DNA of 64,000 bases from assembly GCF_000517125.1 (NCBI RefSeq), contig NZ_KI912155.1:889179-953178 (forward strand), read 5' to 3'. The notes under the pieces are model-generated. The model was not told the DNA's origin. It worked only from the letters and a program-made list of their open reading frames with translations, and did no database searches. The stretch comes from Arthrobacter sp. MA-N2. Lineage in GTDB: Bacteria > Actinomycetota > Actinomycetes > Actinomycetales > Micrococcaceae. Both the position numbers and the translations under genes were made by a program. How positions within the stretch are numbered: the first letter of the stretch is position 1; each line of letters begins with the position of its first letter. Of this stretch, positions 1 to 9,601 are shown in pieces.

Positions 1-804
1 GTTCTCCAGCCCGGCCGCCAACGACGTGGCGAGTTCCTCGTTGAGGTGCACCGCGTTCGCGGAGGTGAGAACGCCGTCGTCGTTGAAGTCACGGCCGCTG
101 GCCACCTTCGCGCCGTCCACGGCAGCGAGCTTCGCCTTGAACGTCGCCGAGCCGGTGCCGAACTGGCCCGTCAGGTCCCAGTAGGACGCGGCCTTGAATG
201 CCATGCGTTCGCGTTCGCGGTCAACCACCATGCGGGTCACCACCGACTGCACACGGCCGGCCGACAAGCCGCGGGCTACCTTGCGCCACAGCACCGGGGA
301 GATTTCGTAGCCGTACAGGCGATCCAGGATGCGCCGGGTTTCCTGGGCGTCCACCAGGGCGTTGTCGACGTCGCGCAGGTTGTCCATGGCGCGGTGGATG
401 GCTTCCTTGGTAATTTCACCGAAGGTCATGCGGTAGACGGGAACTTTGGGTTTCAGGACCTCCAGGAGGTGCCACGCGATGGCCTCGCCCTCGCGGTCCC
501 CATCGGTTGCGAGATAGAGCGCGTCAGCGTCTTTCAGCTGGGCCTTGAGTTCGGCAACCTTTTTCTTCTTGTCCGGAGACACCACGTAATACGGTTTGAA
601 GTCGTTTTCGATGTCGACGGCGAACTTGCCCACCGAGGTCTTCTTCAGTTCTGCAGGGAGTTCCGACGGCTGCGGGAGGTCGCGGATGTGGCCGATCGAG
701 GCCTCGACAATGAAGCCTTCGCCCAGGTACTTGGCGATGGTCTTGCTCTTGGCCGGAGACTCCACGATCACGAGTTTCTTGCCGGTTTTTGCCTTGCTGG
801 GCAC
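1..804 (-). CDS. topA: DNA topoisomerase I, N-terminal part (cut by window edge)
   Basis: Type IA topoisomerase that relaxes negative supercoils by nicking and passing one DNA strand. The visible 268 codons start at a GTG behind an AGGAG ribosome site and read MPSKAKTGKKLVIVESPAKS. They contain the Toprim domain (VIVESPAKSKTI near residue 12; DGDREGEAIAWH near residue 115, acidic metal-binding residues) and the following RRILDRLYGYEISPVLW and GLSAGRVQS segments typical of the family. The catalytic tyrosine and the C-terminal region lie beyond the left edge. In actinobacteria topA usually lies near the DUF1998 helicase and the Tad genes, as here. Identification is essentially certain; only completeness is lacking. 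Confidence 0.96.
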   Translation of the reverse strand, partial: MPSKAKTGKKLVIVESPAKSKTIAKYLGEGFIVEASIGHIRDLPQPSELPAELKKTSVGKFAVDIENDFKPYYVVSPDKKKKVAELKAQLKDADALYLATDGDREGEAIAWHLLEVLKPKVPVYRMTFGEITKEAIHRAMDNLRDVDNALVDAQETRRILDRLYGYEISPVLWRKVARGLSAGRVQSVVTRMVVDRERERMAFKAASYWDLTGQFGTGSATFKAKLAAVDGAKVASGRDFNDDGVLTSANAVHLNEELATSLAAGLEN

Positions 805-923
805 GGTTCTCCTACAGAAAAATGAATTGCTTGGGCTCGTGCCCATATTGGCCTAGTTCACCATATTTTGCAGAATCGTGCGTTTCCATGTGAAGAACTG
901 CGGTGGAGGAACGGTTGTGTGAA

Positions 924-1565
924 CTAGCTGGCAGATGGCGTCCGGTCGTCCGGAATCATCGACCACATCGTAGCGATCCGCACCGCACCTTCCGGAATCC
1001 GCGTAGGATCTTCGAGCTCATATGACCTGATGAGTTCCTGGAATTTGGCCTTGAGATCCGTCCGCTGCTCCGGAGTCAAGTAAAGCAGATCGCTGGACAG
1101 CACCATCGCGGCTGCCTCGTTCGCGGCCTCACCACGCTGCCGCCGCTCGCCACGGGCGCGGGTGAAGGCGGTGGCCCGACGCCGGAAAGCGTCCAGTTCG
1201 AGTTCGACGACGGCGATCTCCGGACTCGGAGCATTTCCGCCGGATTTGATGGTGAAGTCCGAACCGGCGGCCTTCCAACGGCGTTCGCGTGCATCGCCTT
1301 TGTTGCCGGCAGGAGTCACGATCCCCCATTTCTGGAGGGCCCTCAAGTGGTAGCTCATGGCGCTGGGCGTGAGGCCGGTCTGCACGGCAAGCTCAGTGGC
1401 AGTGCGGCTCAGCTGCGTGGAATACAGTTCCGAGATGACCTCAAGCCGGGCTGCATGGGCCAGTGCACGGATGGCTTTGGGGTCGGTGATCTCCACCGTC
1501 TTCCCGGGCCGTTTCCGGCGTTTCGGGGATGCCAGCCCGGTGATTATCCCGTTGTCTTCATTCAC
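924..1565 (-). CDS. ArsR-like winged-helix transcriptional regulator
   Basis: 213-residue protein with a DNA-binding winged helix at about residues 25-95. The stretch ITDPKAIRALAHAARLEVI is the classic first helix of ArsR/HTH_20 regulators, followed by a recognition helix (TPSAMSYHLRALQKWGIV) and a wing. The C-terminal half is helical and charged (RRRATAFTRARGERRQR) and may mediate dimerisation. No metal-binding cysteine pair is visible, so a metal sensor of the classical ArsR type is unlikely. It stands alone, between topA and the methyltransferase, both also on the minus strand; no neighbouring target is obvious. Its ligand is unknown. Confidence 0.85.
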   Translation of the reverse strand: MNEDNGIITGLASPKRRKRPGKTVEITDPKAIRALAHAARLEVISELYSTQLSRTATELAVQTGLTPSAMSYHLRALQKWGIVTPAGNKGDARERRWKAAGSDFTIKSGGNAPSPEIAVVELELDAFRRRATAFTRARGERRQRGEAANEAAAMVLSSDLLYLTPEQRTDLKAKFQELIRSYELEDPTRIPEGAVRIATMWSMIPDDRTPSAS

Positions 1566-1614
1566 CGGAACAGTTTATCCGCCGGGGCCGCCGCAATTGT
1601 GCTATTCCGTTGTC

Positions 1615-3306
1615 CTAGCCCGCGGCCTGCAGGAAGCCATCGCGTACCAGGTTCGCGACGTCGTCGAGCAATCCGGCGCGGAAAGCCTCGTCGTCGAAGT
1701 CCTCCCCTCCACCCAGGAGGGCGGCCAAGGCCCCGACCAGCTGGCGGACGGACAGCTCGCCGTCGCACGCCGAGGCAAAGCCGGCCAGCTCTGTACTCAG
1801 CAGGTTCGTCCGGCGCAGCCCCGCGCCCTGGCGCAACAAGATGACCCCGGGATGCTCGGCGCCCGGACGCTGGTGGCGTTCCTCGGTCACGTCCTCCGCC
1901 ACGACCAGATGGGCGTCGGCAAGCTCGTGGGTGTCCAGCCAATCGGCGCGTTCGACGGCGGCGGCGAGGTGCGGACCGATCGGTTGCTCGATGGGGTACG
2001 TGATTTCTTCGAAGCGGCGTCGTGCCTCCTTCCGCACGGTTCCAGCGTCTACCGCACCATCTGCCGGGCGCCGCAGCCAGATCATTCCGAAGCCGATGGA
2101 CTCAACATTGCGGGACGCGAAATCTTCCAGGTAGGCGACGTAGGCATCGCGGTAGAGCTTGCGGTCGCGGCCCTCGGAAGCGTCCTGGAGCCATGTTTCT
2201 GCGTAAAGCTCCGGGCTCACTTGTTCCCGCTGGATGAACCATGCTTCCGTGCCGGAACCGGTCAGCCACGAGGCGGGCCGCTCGCTCCATCCCGTGCCCG
2301 CGGTGATTTCCCAGTTGCCGAGCATCTGCGCCGTGCCTCCGGGCGCGAGGACATCGGGCAGCGTGCGGACGAGGGTGGCGACGATATCGTCACCGGGGAG
2401 CCCGCCGTCGCGGTAGGTGAACTGCTCCGAAGCGTGCTCGCCGGCACTTCGAGGGGTAATGACGAACGGCGGATTGGACACCACCAGATCAAAAGTCTCT
2501 CCCGCCACAGGCTCCAGCAGGGACCCCAGCCGCAAGCTCACGCGCGATTCCAGGTCGGCCGGGTCCAGGTGCAGGGCCTCGGCATTGAGCATCAGGTTGA
2601 AACGGGTGAACGCGAGGGCCCGCTCGGAGATATCTGTGGCGGTGACGTGATCGCTGTGGTGCAGGAGGTGGAAGGTCTGGATTCCGCAGCCCGTCCCGAG
2701 GTCCAGGGCGCGTTTCGAGTGCCGCCGGATGGTGGTCTGGACAAGCGTAGTGGAAGCCTGCCCGATGCCCAGCACGTGGTCATGCCGGAGAACGCCCGGC
2801 CGCTGATGGGCCGCGAGATCGCTGGCAACCCACAGTTCGGCGCCGCCGCTTCCGCTGTTGCCTGCTCCGGAGTCACCTTCCCAGCCGTACGGCCGCACAT
2901 CCACTTTGGCGGCGACAGCACCGGCGTCGTTCTTCTCCACCAGGCCAAGTACCACCAGGCCCGAGGTGCGGATCCCCGGCAGCGCGGCGTCAACATCGTC
3001 TTCCGTTTGGGGGACGGCCAGGAGCCACAAGCGGACGACGACGGCGAGCGCGGCTTTCGCGCGGTCCGTCGTCGAGTCGCCCTTGAGGGCAGCCGGATCG
3101 GTGACGATCAGTGCGGGGATGAGCTGGTCCCGGGCGAGCGCCGTGTGGGCCGACTCCCCCAGAAGAGCCGCCACTCCATCCACCGTGTATCCAACGTTTC
3201 GCAGATCTCCGGCGAGCGCCGTGAGTAGCTCGTGGAGGTCACTGCGCGGAGCGTCGGGAGGGGTGGGGGTGGTCCCCGGGATGATGGGCGTTGCGGGATC
3301 AGTCAC
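1615..3306 (-). CDS. SAM-dependent methyltransferase with actinobacterial flanking domains
   Basis: 563-residue class I methyltransferase. An N-terminal helical domain (about 1-130) precedes the Rossmann fold with SAM motif I DLGTGCGIQ near residue 200, the acidic motif VTATDISERAL, and the catalytic NPPF motif (VVSNPPFVITP near 280). NPPF is characteristic of N6-adenine and glutamine-N5 methyltransferases of the HemK/TrmN6/RsmC type. The C-terminal 200 residues form an extra domain. This architecture matches a conserved actinobacterial methyltransferase of unknown substrate; an RNA or protein-glutamine substrate is likely from the NPPF motif but not proven. Gene ends 49 bp from the ArsR-like gene. 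Confidence 0.85.
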   Translation of the reverse strand: MTDPATPIIPGTTPTPPDAPRSDLHELLTALAGDLRNVGYTVDGVAALLGESAHTALARDQLIPALIVTDPAALKGDSTTDRAKAALAVVVRLWLLAVPQTEDDVDAALPGIRTSGLVVLGLVEKNDAGAVAAKVDVRPYGWEGDSGAGNSGSGGAELWVASDLAAHQRPGVLRHDHVLGIGQASTTLVQTTIRRHSKRALDLGTGCGIQTFHLLHHSDHVTATDISERALAFTRFNLMLNAEALHLDPADLESRVSLRLGSLLEPVAGETFDLVVSNPPFVITPRSAGEHASEQFTYRDGGLPGDDIVATLVRTLPDVLAPGGTAQMLGNWEITAGTGWSERPASWLTGSGTEAWFIQREQVSPELYAETWLQDASEGRDRKLYRDAYVAYLEDFASRNVESIGFGMIWLRRPADGAVDAGTVRKEARRRFEEITYPIEQPIGPHLAAAVERADWLDTHELADAHLVVAEDVTEERHQRPGAEHPGVILLRQGAGLRRTNLLSTELAGFASACDGELSVRQLVGALAALLGGGEDFDDEAFRAGLLDDVANLVRDGFLQAAG

Positions 3307-3372
3307 TGTACAAGTCTATTGGCGCTGGTGACCCCGTCCGCGGAGAGGCGCCTGAGCGGGTAGCGTTGAATC

Positions 3373-3810
3373 ATGGCATTTCACCTCTCCACTTGGCGCC
3401 GCGCCGCGGTCCTGGTCATTGGCGCAGGTACCTTGGCGATAGCGGCGTGCTCCCCCGGCGGGTCTGTTTCGGACGCCAACGTCCCAGCGTGGAAGGCGGC
3501 CACCATGCCTTCCGCGACGGGGATCGTCCTGGAGGACTCCGGCAAGATTCCGAACCGCGACCCCTTGGTCAAGAACTTCACCGGCATCGCAGCGGGAAAC
3601 TATACTTTGACCGTGGCCTGCGGAGGCGGCGGCAAGGCATTCTTCGACGTTTCCTCGGGCGGCAAGCCGATCACCGAAGCCGGGGCGGCATGCAATGGCA
3701 GCTCGGAAACCTCCCGCATCAAAGTTCCGTCCTCCGGTCCCCTGAGCATCAGTGCAAGCAGCGTGGATGCGCCTGTAATCTACGCCTACCAACTGGTGCC
3801 CGCTTCCTGA
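3373..3810 (+). CDS. Putative secreted lipoprotein of unknown function
   Basis: 145 residues. The N-terminus has a positively charged start (WRR), a hydrophobic core and a lipobox LAIAAC, so the protein should be lipidated on Cys (about residue 28) and anchored on the outer face of the membrane. The mature part contains a compact beta-rich segment (NYTLTVACGGGGKAFFDV) with a second cysteine pair (ACGG, AACNG) that could form a disulfide. It resembles no family I can name. Divergent from the methyltransferase gene and convergent with trhO. Confidence 0.75.
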   Translation: MAFHLSTWRRAAVLVIGAGTLAIAACSPGGSVSDANVPAWKAATMPSATGIVLEDSGKIPNRDPLVKNFTGIAAGNYTLTVACGGGGKAFFDVSSGGKPITEAGAACNGSSETSRIKVPSSGPLSISASSVDAPVIYAYQLVPAS

Positions 3811-3906
3811 CTGCGGCCTCGTGACGGGGGCTGATGACGGGGGGCCGGTGGGGAATGCCGCCGGTGTGGAATGCCTCGGGGAGATTCGCGTACCGGTAAA
3901 GCGGCT

Positions 3907-4800
3907 CTAGGCCGCGCAGCCTTCCGGGCAACGCAGCGTTTCGGGGCTGGAGGCACATTCGGCGCAATAGAGCGTGAGGTTGCGACAGCTCAGGTTGGAG
4001 CAGTTTTCAAACTTGTTGGTGGGCGCCTGGCAGCGGACGCACTGGCCGATGGTCTTGGCCTCTTTGCTGAATTCCAGGTGCATGCGCTTGTCGAAAACGT
4101 ACAGGGATCCTTCCCAGAGGCCTTGGTCCTTGTAGGTTTCGCCGTAGCGGACAATTCCGCCGTCGAGTTGGTAGACCTCTTTGAAACCGCGGTTCACCAT
4201 GAGGCTGGAGAGGACTTCGCAACGGATCCCGCCCGTGCAGTACGTGACCACGGGCTGGTCCTTGAGGTCGTCGTACTTGCCGGAGTCGAGTTCCTTGATG
4301 AAGTCGTGGGTAGTGGCGACGTCAGGAACAATTGCGTCCTTGAACTTGCCGATCTGGGCTTCGAAAGCGTTGCGGCCGTCGAAGAACTTCACGTTCTGCC
4401 CGGCCGCCCTCTTTTGCTCCAGGAGTGCATGGAGCTCTTCGGGCTGAAGGTGGGTGCCGCCGCCGACAACGCCCTTCTCATCGACCTTCAGTTCGCCGGG
4501 GGCACCGAAGGACACGATCTCATCGCGGACTTTCACGCTGAGGCGGGGGAAGTCCGAGGCTCCGCCTTCAGACCATTTGACGTCGATCCCGCGGAAACCC
4601 TTGTACTCCTTCGTGGTCTTCACATACTGCTTGACCTGGTTCAGCTCCCCACCAACTGTGGCGTTGATGCCGTCCCGCGAAATGAGGATGCGCCCGGTCA
4701 GGCCGAGCTTCTCGCACAGGGCACGTTGCCAGAGCCGGACGGCATCGGGGTCCGCTATCGGGGTAAAACCATAGAAGAGAACAATTCTGTTTAAAGCCAC
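3907..4800 (-). CDS. trhO: tRNA uridine(34) hydroxylase, rhodanese-type (TrhO/YceA)
   Basis: 297 residues. Members of this family use O2 to make 5-hydroxyuridine at the wobble position of some tRNAs. An N-terminal ferredoxin-like domain (about 1-95) precedes a rhodanese domain whose active loop is CTGGIRCE near residue 188. The C-terminal tail is rich in cysteines in pairs (CVRC, CAEC, CPEGC), a zinc-ribbon-like extension common in this family. Start is a GTG; length is normal. Cytoplasmic. Transcribed divergently from the GNAT gene. Confidence 0.92.
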   Translation of the reverse strand: MALNRIVLFYGFTPIADPDAVRLWQRALCEKLGLTGRILISRDGINATVGGELNQVKQYVKTTKEYKGFRGIDVKWSEGGASDFPRLSVKVRDEIVSFGAPGELKVDEKGVVGGGTHLQPEELHALLEQKRAAGQNVKFFDGRNAFEAQIGKFKDAIVPDVATTHDFIKELDSGKYDDLKDQPVVTYCTGGIRCEVLSSLMVNRGFKEVYQLDGGIVRYGETYKDQGLWEGSLYVFDKRMHLEFSKEAKTIGQCVRCQAPTNKFENCSNLSCRNLTLYCAECASSPETLRCPEGCAA

Positions 4801-4926
4801 CAGTTAAGGGTACTTGGTGGTCCCAAACCCGCTGTTTCGAGCTGTAATCCGGGGCTCCAAAGTGTTAATGGAGCTGTTACTGGCAGCCCCCTGTTGATTC
4901 CCAGAATGCTGGCATAGTCTCTCTAC

Positions 4927-5622
4927 ATGAGTCACGACGCCTTGGTTGAAGACATCGCTGAACTGCTGGAAGTCTGGGTGGCTGGCTGGGCTGGTTCCCG
5001 GAATTACGACACGCGCAAGGAAGGCCGGTTCCCGGCGGCGCTGCGTGCGGACAAGACCGGTGATTGGGAGTACTTTGCGTATGACCCGTCGGATTCCGAG
5101 TTTGCTGAACTGGCTGCAAAGACCGCGGAGGCGGACACACGCATCTTGACGATCCTTACTAACGATGCCGGGCGCTACACCCAGTTGGCACGCGAGAACG
5201 GGCTGAACATCCCCTCCGATTCCCAGACCATGATGATCGTGGACATGGGGACCCAAGATGCGGAAGACCCATGGTTGTCGGATGACGATCTCAAGCTCAC
5301 GATTTCCGAAAGCAATGGCGTCCACTACGCGGTGGTCCATGCGGGCGAAAAGGTGGCGGCCAGCGGCCAGGTATTCGTGGTCGGGCAGACTGCGGTGTTC
5401 GACAAGATCGTTACCGAAGCCAATTACCAGCGCCGGGGACTGGGAAGTTTCATCATGAAGGCCCTCGCCGCGCAGGCATTTCAACACGACGTTGATAGCG
5501 GCCTCCTTCTGGCTTCCTTGGACGGACAACATCTCTATTCACACCTTGGCTGGAAGCACGTGTGCCAGGTGCTCATGATGTCCACCAAACCTGTCGACGA
5601 AACCGATCTGTCCGTGGCGTAG
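4927..5622 (+). CDS. GNAT family N-acetyltransferase
   Basis: 231 residues. The N-terminal half (about 1-110) is acidic and without a recognised fold. The C-terminal half carries a GNAT domain with the acetyl-CoA pyrophosphate-binding motif YQRRGLGSFIMKAL near residue 175 and the late GNAT strand region YSHLGWKHV. The substrate cannot be inferred. ATG start; the divergent promoter region with trhO is about 125 bp. Confidence 0.85.
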   Translation: MSHDALVEDIAELLEVWVAGWAGSRNYDTRKEGRFPAALRADKTGDWEYFAYDPSDSEFAELAAKTAEADTRILTILTNDAGRYTQLARENGLNIPSDSQTMMIVDMGTQDAEDPWLSDDDLKLTISESNGVHYAVVHAGEKVAASGQVFVVGQTAVFDKIVTEANYQRRGLGSFIMKALAAQAFQHDVDSGLLLASLDGQHLYSHLGWKHVCQVLMMSTKPVDETDLSVA

Positions 5623-5715
5623 TCCTCTTTCCGCTTCGCCTCCTTCCTCGTCTGCAACAGCGTCCACAGCGGCTTCAATAGACGCGGGCTCTCAGCGCGG
5701 TGACAGAATGTTCAA

Positions 5716-8058
5716 GTGAACGCAACTGAATCGATGATCTCCCTCCTGGGCAGGAGCCCGGACCCGGAGCAGTTGCGACATGTCCGCACCATTCCAGCAC
5801 GCCAGGCAATTCATGAGCCATGGCCGGAATGGGCCCATCCCGATATCGTTGCCGCCTACGGAATGTTGGGAATCCATGAGCCGTACCGGCATCAAATCGA
5901 AGCAGCCGGGCTCGCCCATTCGGGTCAACACGTCGTCATTGCCACTGGCACGGCTTCCGGGAAGTCGCTGGCTTATCAGTTGCCGGCCCTGGACGCGATC
6001 CATCGTTCAGAGTTGCGCGTGCTGTCCGAACCGGGAAAGATCCACGACGACGGTGCCGTCACGCTGTATCTTTCCCCCACCAAAGCCCTTGCAGCCGACC
6101 AACTGGCAGCGATCCGGGCGCTCAAGCTCCCGACAGTTCGGGCCGAAACGTACGACGGCGATACCGAGCAGTCCCAGCGCCGCTGGATTCGCGATCACGC
6201 CAACTTCATTCTCGCCAACCCCGACATGCTGCACTTCGGGATCCTGCCGAACCACACGTGGTGGGCCCGTTTCTTCCGCAGGCTGCGTTACGTCATCGTG
6301 GATGAGTCACACAGCTACCGTGGGGTGTTCGGTTCGCACGTCGCCAATCTGATGCGAAGGCTACGCCGGATCTGTGCGTATTACGGTGCCGGCACCTCCT
6401 TCCCCGAGCCGGTGTTCATTGCGGCGTCGGCGACGGCCTCGGACCCTGCCACTTCTTTTGCGCGGCTCATCGGCACTCGCGTCCGGGAAGTTTCAGAGGA
6501 CTGCTCTCCGCACGGCTCAACGACTGTCGCATTCTGGGAACCTGCCCTGACCGATGTGAAGGGCGAAAACGGGGCCAAGTCTCGGAGAACCGCCGTGGCC
6601 GAGACCGCGGACATCCTGGCAAATCTGGTGTCCTCCCGTGTGCGCACCATCGCTTTCATTAAATCGAGGCGCGGCGCAGAGACCATTTCGTCCATTACCA
6701 AGCGACTCCTAAACGAGGTCGATCCCAGCCTGCCCCAGCGGGTTGCCGCGTACCGTTCGGGGTATCTCCCCGAGGAGAGACGGGCACTGGAGAGGGCGTT
6801 GCGCTCCGGCGAGCTGCTAGGAGTCTCCAGCACGTCTGCGTTGGAACTGGGCATCGACATTTCCGGACTAGACGCCGTGCTGGTGGCTGGCTGGCCCGGA
6901 ACCAGGGCTTCCCTGTTCCAACAGATCGGACGGGCGGGCCGCGCGGGCCAAAACGCCATTGCCGCATTCGTGGCCAGCGACGACCCCTTGGACACATACC
7001 TCGTCAATCATCCGGAGGCGATCTTCGACGTGTCCGTCGAAGCCACCGTCTTCGATCCAGGAAACCCGTACGTGCTGGGCCCCCACCTGTGTGCCGCGGC
7101 GGCCGAGCTCCCCATAGGGGCCGCCGAACTTGAACTCTTTGGGCCCACCTCCGAGCCTTTGCTGAACCAATTGGTGGAACAGGGCTACCTGAGGAAACGG
7201 CCCGCAGGCTGGTTCTGGACCCATCCTGAGAGCGCCGCGGCCATGGTGAACCTTCGCGCGGATGGCGGCGGACCAGTAAGCATCGTGGACTCCGAGACCG
7301 GCTCCCTGTTGGGCACCATGGATTCGCCCCAGACGCATTACCAGGCACACACCGGTGCCATTTATGTACACCAAGGAGATAGTTACCTGGTGGAGGAACT
7401 AAACGAAGAGGACCATTGCGTGATGGTTCGTCGAGCGAACCCCGACTATTACACGACCGCGCGGGACGTAACGCAAATCGAGGTCCTGCAGACTCTGCGG
7501 ACCGTGGAATGGGGCGATATTGCGGTCCATTTCGGCGAAGTGAAAGTAACAACGCAGGTGGTCTCCTTCCAACGTAAGGCACTGATCTCCAATGAGGTAT
7601 TAGGGGAAGAGCCGCTGGAACTTGGGGCCAGGGATCTTTTCACCAAAGCAGTGTGGTTTGTGGTCCACAACCGTTCACTGACAAGCGCAGGTCTTGTCGA
7701 GGCACAATTCCCCGGTGCGCTTCACGCTGCCGAGCATGCCGCCATCGGTCTTCTCCCGCTGGTGGCCTCAAGTGACCGTTGGGACATCGGGGGTGTATCT
7801 ACAGCGCTTCACGCCGACACCGGTGTTCCCACGATCTTCGTCTACGACGGCCATCCAGGCGGTGCCGGATTTGCCGAGCGTGGCTTCGAGAAAGCCAAAG
7901 TGTGGTTGACCGCCACCAGGGACGCCATCAAAGCATGTGAGTGCGAGACTGGCTGCCCTTCCTGTGTCCAGTCCCCAAAGTGTGGCAACAAGAACAATCC
8001 GCTGGACAAGGACGCCGCGGTCACTCTAATCGATGTGCTCCTGCTGGACGCGGTGTAA
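5716..8058 (+). CDS. DEAD/DEAH-box helicase with DUF1998 zinc domain (MrfA-like)
   Basis: 780 residues, SF2 helicase of the MrfA/Hrq1 type implicated in DNA repair in related bacteria. Visible motifs: Walker A GTASGKS (about 78), DESH box (about 197), SATASDP motif III, and motif VI QIGRAGRAGQ (about 400). A DUF1998 domain ends in a four-cysteine zinc site (CECETGCPSC...C near 740). GTG start. In Mycobacterium and relatives the orthologue lies convergent to the Tad operon, the 'helicase/secretion neighbourhood', and the same arrangement is seen here. Biochemical role is inferred from the family. Confidence 0.92.
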   Translation: MNATESMISLLGRSPDPEQLRHVRTIPARQAIHEPWPEWAHPDIVAAYGMLGIHEPYRHQIEAAGLAHSGQHVVIATGTASGKSLAYQLPALDAIHRSELRVLSEPGKIHDDGAVTLYLSPTKALAADQLAAIRALKLPTVRAETYDGDTEQSQRRWIRDHANFILANPDMLHFGILPNHTWWARFFRRLRYVIVDESHSYRGVFGSHVANLMRRLRRICAYYGAGTSFPEPVFIAASATASDPATSFARLIGTRVREVSEDCSPHGSTTVAFWEPALTDVKGENGAKSRRTAVAETADILANLVSSRVRTIAFIKSRRGAETISSITKRLLNEVDPSLPQRVAAYRSGYLPEERRALERALRSGELLGVSSTSALELGIDISGLDAVLVAGWPGTRASLFQQIGRAGRAGQNAIAAFVASDDPLDTYLVNHPEAIFDVSVEATVFDPGNPYVLGPHLCAAAAELPIGAAELELFGPTSEPLLNQLVEQGYLRKRPAGWFWTHPESAAAMVNLRADGGGPVSIVDSETGSLLGTMDSPQTHYQAHTGAIYVHQGDSYLVEELNEEDHCVMVRRANPDYYTTARDVTQIEVLQTLRTVEWGDIAVHFGEVKVTTQVVSFQRKALISNEVLGEEPLELGARDLFTKAVWFVVHNRSLTSAGLVEAQFPGALHAAEHAAIGLLPLVASSDRWDIGGVSTALHADTGVPTIFVYDGHPGGAGFAERGFEKAKVWLTATRDAIKACECETGCPSCVQSPKCGNKNNPLDKDAAVTLIDVLLLDAV

Positions 8059-8118
8059 CGGACGCGGTATAGCCGACGCCGTTTGGGCGCGGGCAGTTCG
8101 CCCGGTTTGGGGCACGGC

Positions 8119-8496
8119 CTAAGGGGGTGGCCCGGCCCGTGACCGGCCAGTAGCGGCTCCAAAAACAGTGCCTCGCACAAGTTCAGCGCGGATGTCCACG
8201 ACCTCGCCTCCGCTCACTGTGCAGGCCGAAACCGACGCTCCGTGCCGGGCGGCCGTTTCGCGGGCGACTGCGCAAGGGTCTCCATCAGTCAGCCCACGGG
8301 CCACGTCCGCAGCCGCAAGCGCGGCAAGGTCGGATGCAGACGCTGCGCGCTGTGCCATCGCTGTTGCCTGCGCCAGCATGAGCGTTGCCACCATGCAGAT
8401 CATGACGACAAGACCCAGGGAAACAGCTAGGAGCGTTCCCGAACCGCGTTCCAGATCCGGGCAGCCAAGGTCAGGGTCGTCGATGCAAGCCCTCAC
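8119..8496 (-). CDS. TadE-like protein of the helicase/secretion neighbourhood (Rv3654c type)
   Basis: 125 residues. A short N-terminus is followed by one transmembrane helix (GSGTLLAVSLGLVVMICMVA, about residues 18-40) and an extracytoplasmic region containing AASASDLAALAAADVA, the signature of pseudopilin-like proteins that follow TadE in actinobacteria. GTG start overlapping the tadE stop by four bases (GTGA), so translation is probably coupled. Last gene of the Tad pilin operon. Likely a minor pilin; function inferred. Confidence 0.88.
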   Translation of the reverse strand: MRACIDDPDLGCPDLERGSGTLLAVSLGLVVMICMVATLMLAQATAMAQRAASASDLAALAAADVARGLTDGDPCAVARETAARHGASVSACTVSGGEVVDIRAELVRGTVFGAATGRSRAGPPP

Positions 8497-9083
8497 GCCA
8501 CGACTTCTTCCGCAGCGGTCACGAACCGCGTCTCCGGCAGAGCACCGTTGAAGTCAACAACGCCGCCGTCGACACCAATGGACGGCAAGGGGGATTCGGA
8601 TGCCCGCGGAGTCTCTCCCCTGGCCGACGCCGTGGCTGAAAGGCTCCAAGGAATGACGGAGCCCAACGGTCCAGCGACCCGGGCGGAGACGGTGACCTGG
8701 ATCCATTCGCCGTCCTCCGCTACCACGGCTGATGCGGCATCCCCGGCCAATCTCCGAACGATTCCGTCCACGACCGCGTGGCCGTCGCCGCGGGCAAGAG
8801 CTCTTGCTCCCGCCCTGGCTGCTTCTTCCAAGCGCAGCTGGGTAATTCCCGCGGCCGATCCAGCCAGAAGCAGGGCCAAAAGAAGCAGGACAGCAGGCAA
8901 CGCCACAGCGAACTCCGCAGTGACGGCACCGTGGTCTCTCCCCGGTAGGAAATCACTCTCACGATCCTTCCCCGGGCCGCGAAACTTCTCTGCCGGAGGA
9001 GGCTGCCTTGTCGAGGATGACCACGGCCGTGGAGACCGACCGAGCCGCAGCTTGCAGTGCTCGAAGGGCTGCCGGTGTGTCAT
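8493..9083 (-). CDS. tadE: TadE-type minor pilin
   Basis: 196 residues. After a basic, proline-rich N-terminal stretch, the TadE signature GAVTAEFAVALPAVLLLLAL appears near residue 52. It contains the Glu-containing prepilin-like motif followed by the membrane helix. The extracytoplasmic region is about 110 residues. The ATG overlaps the upstream pilin stop (ATGA). The long N-terminal extension is unusual for TadE, and an internal start nearer the membrane helix is possible, but the ATGA overlap favours the start given. Confidence 0.88.
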   Translation of the reverse strand: MTHRQPFEHCKLRLGRSPRPWSSSTRQPPPAEKFRGPGKDRESDFLPGRDHGAVTAEFAVALPAVLLLLALLLAGSAAGITQLRLEEAARAGARALARGDGHAVVDGIVRRLAGDAASAVVAEDGEWIQVTVSARVAGPLGSVIPWSLSATASARGETPRASESPLPSIGVDGGVVDFNGALPETRFVTAAEEVVA

Positions 9084-9424
9084 GGTAGGGCGAGTGCGGT
9101 GCGAATAAGGTTGAGGAGGAAGCCGCGTACTTCCTCACTCCGGAGGATAACCACCAGGAGTCCTGCGAAGCCCACCGCGGCAAGAGTCGCGATGGCATAC
9201 TCGGCTGTTGCCATGCCTAGCTCGGACGCCATGAGCCGCCTCTTAGACCCTCTCGCTTCCTCGGGATCGTCGCTGGACTGCTCATGGTTTGTTCCATCGT
9301 TGGAATGCCTAGCGTGAGGCTGCCGAAAGGGCATATCTGCCGTAGAGCTCGGGAAAAGCTCCAGAACCTCAGCCTCATGTCGAGAAGTGGCGGCCTGAAC
9401 CAGGGGGTGGGTGGCGGCATTCAT
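9080..9424 (-). CDS. DUF4244 Flp-like pilin
   Basis: 114 residues. The C-terminal part ELGMATAEYAIATLAAVGFA is the DUF4244 signature, a short Flp-like pilin helix with the conserved Glu-Tyr after a prepilin cleavage region; about 65 residues of hydrophilic leader precede it. AAAGGAACTGAA lies just before the ATG. It is separated from tadC by a 177-bp gap, suggesting the pilin genes have their own promoter and are expressed more highly than the assembly genes. Probable major structural subunit of the Tad fibre. Confidence 0.88.
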   Translation of the reverse strand: MNAATHPLVQAATSRHEAEVLELFPSSTADMPFRQPHARHSNDGTNHEQSSDDPEEARGSKRRLMASELGMATAEYAIATLAAVGFAGLLVVILRSEEVRGFLLNLIRTALALP

Positions 9425-9541
9425 TTCAGTTCCTTTCTATGGACCGGCTTGGGCACCGGCTGTACTCTTACTCTTCCGTCGGGGTCTGGGCCTTGAAAGA
9501 ACCCAAATCTTCTAAGTGGAAAACTCACCCCTGACTGGTTG

Positions 9542-9563
9542 TGTGGAGGACTTGTGTGCGGCG
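9542..9563. promoter_or_regulatory. Shared 22-bp motif, copy 1 (upstream of the Tad pilin genes)
   Basis: TGTGGAGGAC-TT-GTGTGCG-GCG. It lies 118-139 bp before the DUF4244 pilin start. A second copy differing at only three positions lies upstream of ssd, the first gene of the assembly operon. Shared placement at both Tad transcription units suggests a common regulator site, but only two copies are seen. Confidence 0.4.
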
Positions 9564-9601
9564 AAGCCGCGAAGCCGCCCCCTGAGCCACACTGCGGCCG
9601 G

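Noticed and set aside
1357..3228. 623-codon plus-strand open frame opposite the methyltransferase
   Set aside because: The minus strand carries intact SAM and NPPF motifs; the plus frame lacks recognisable domains.
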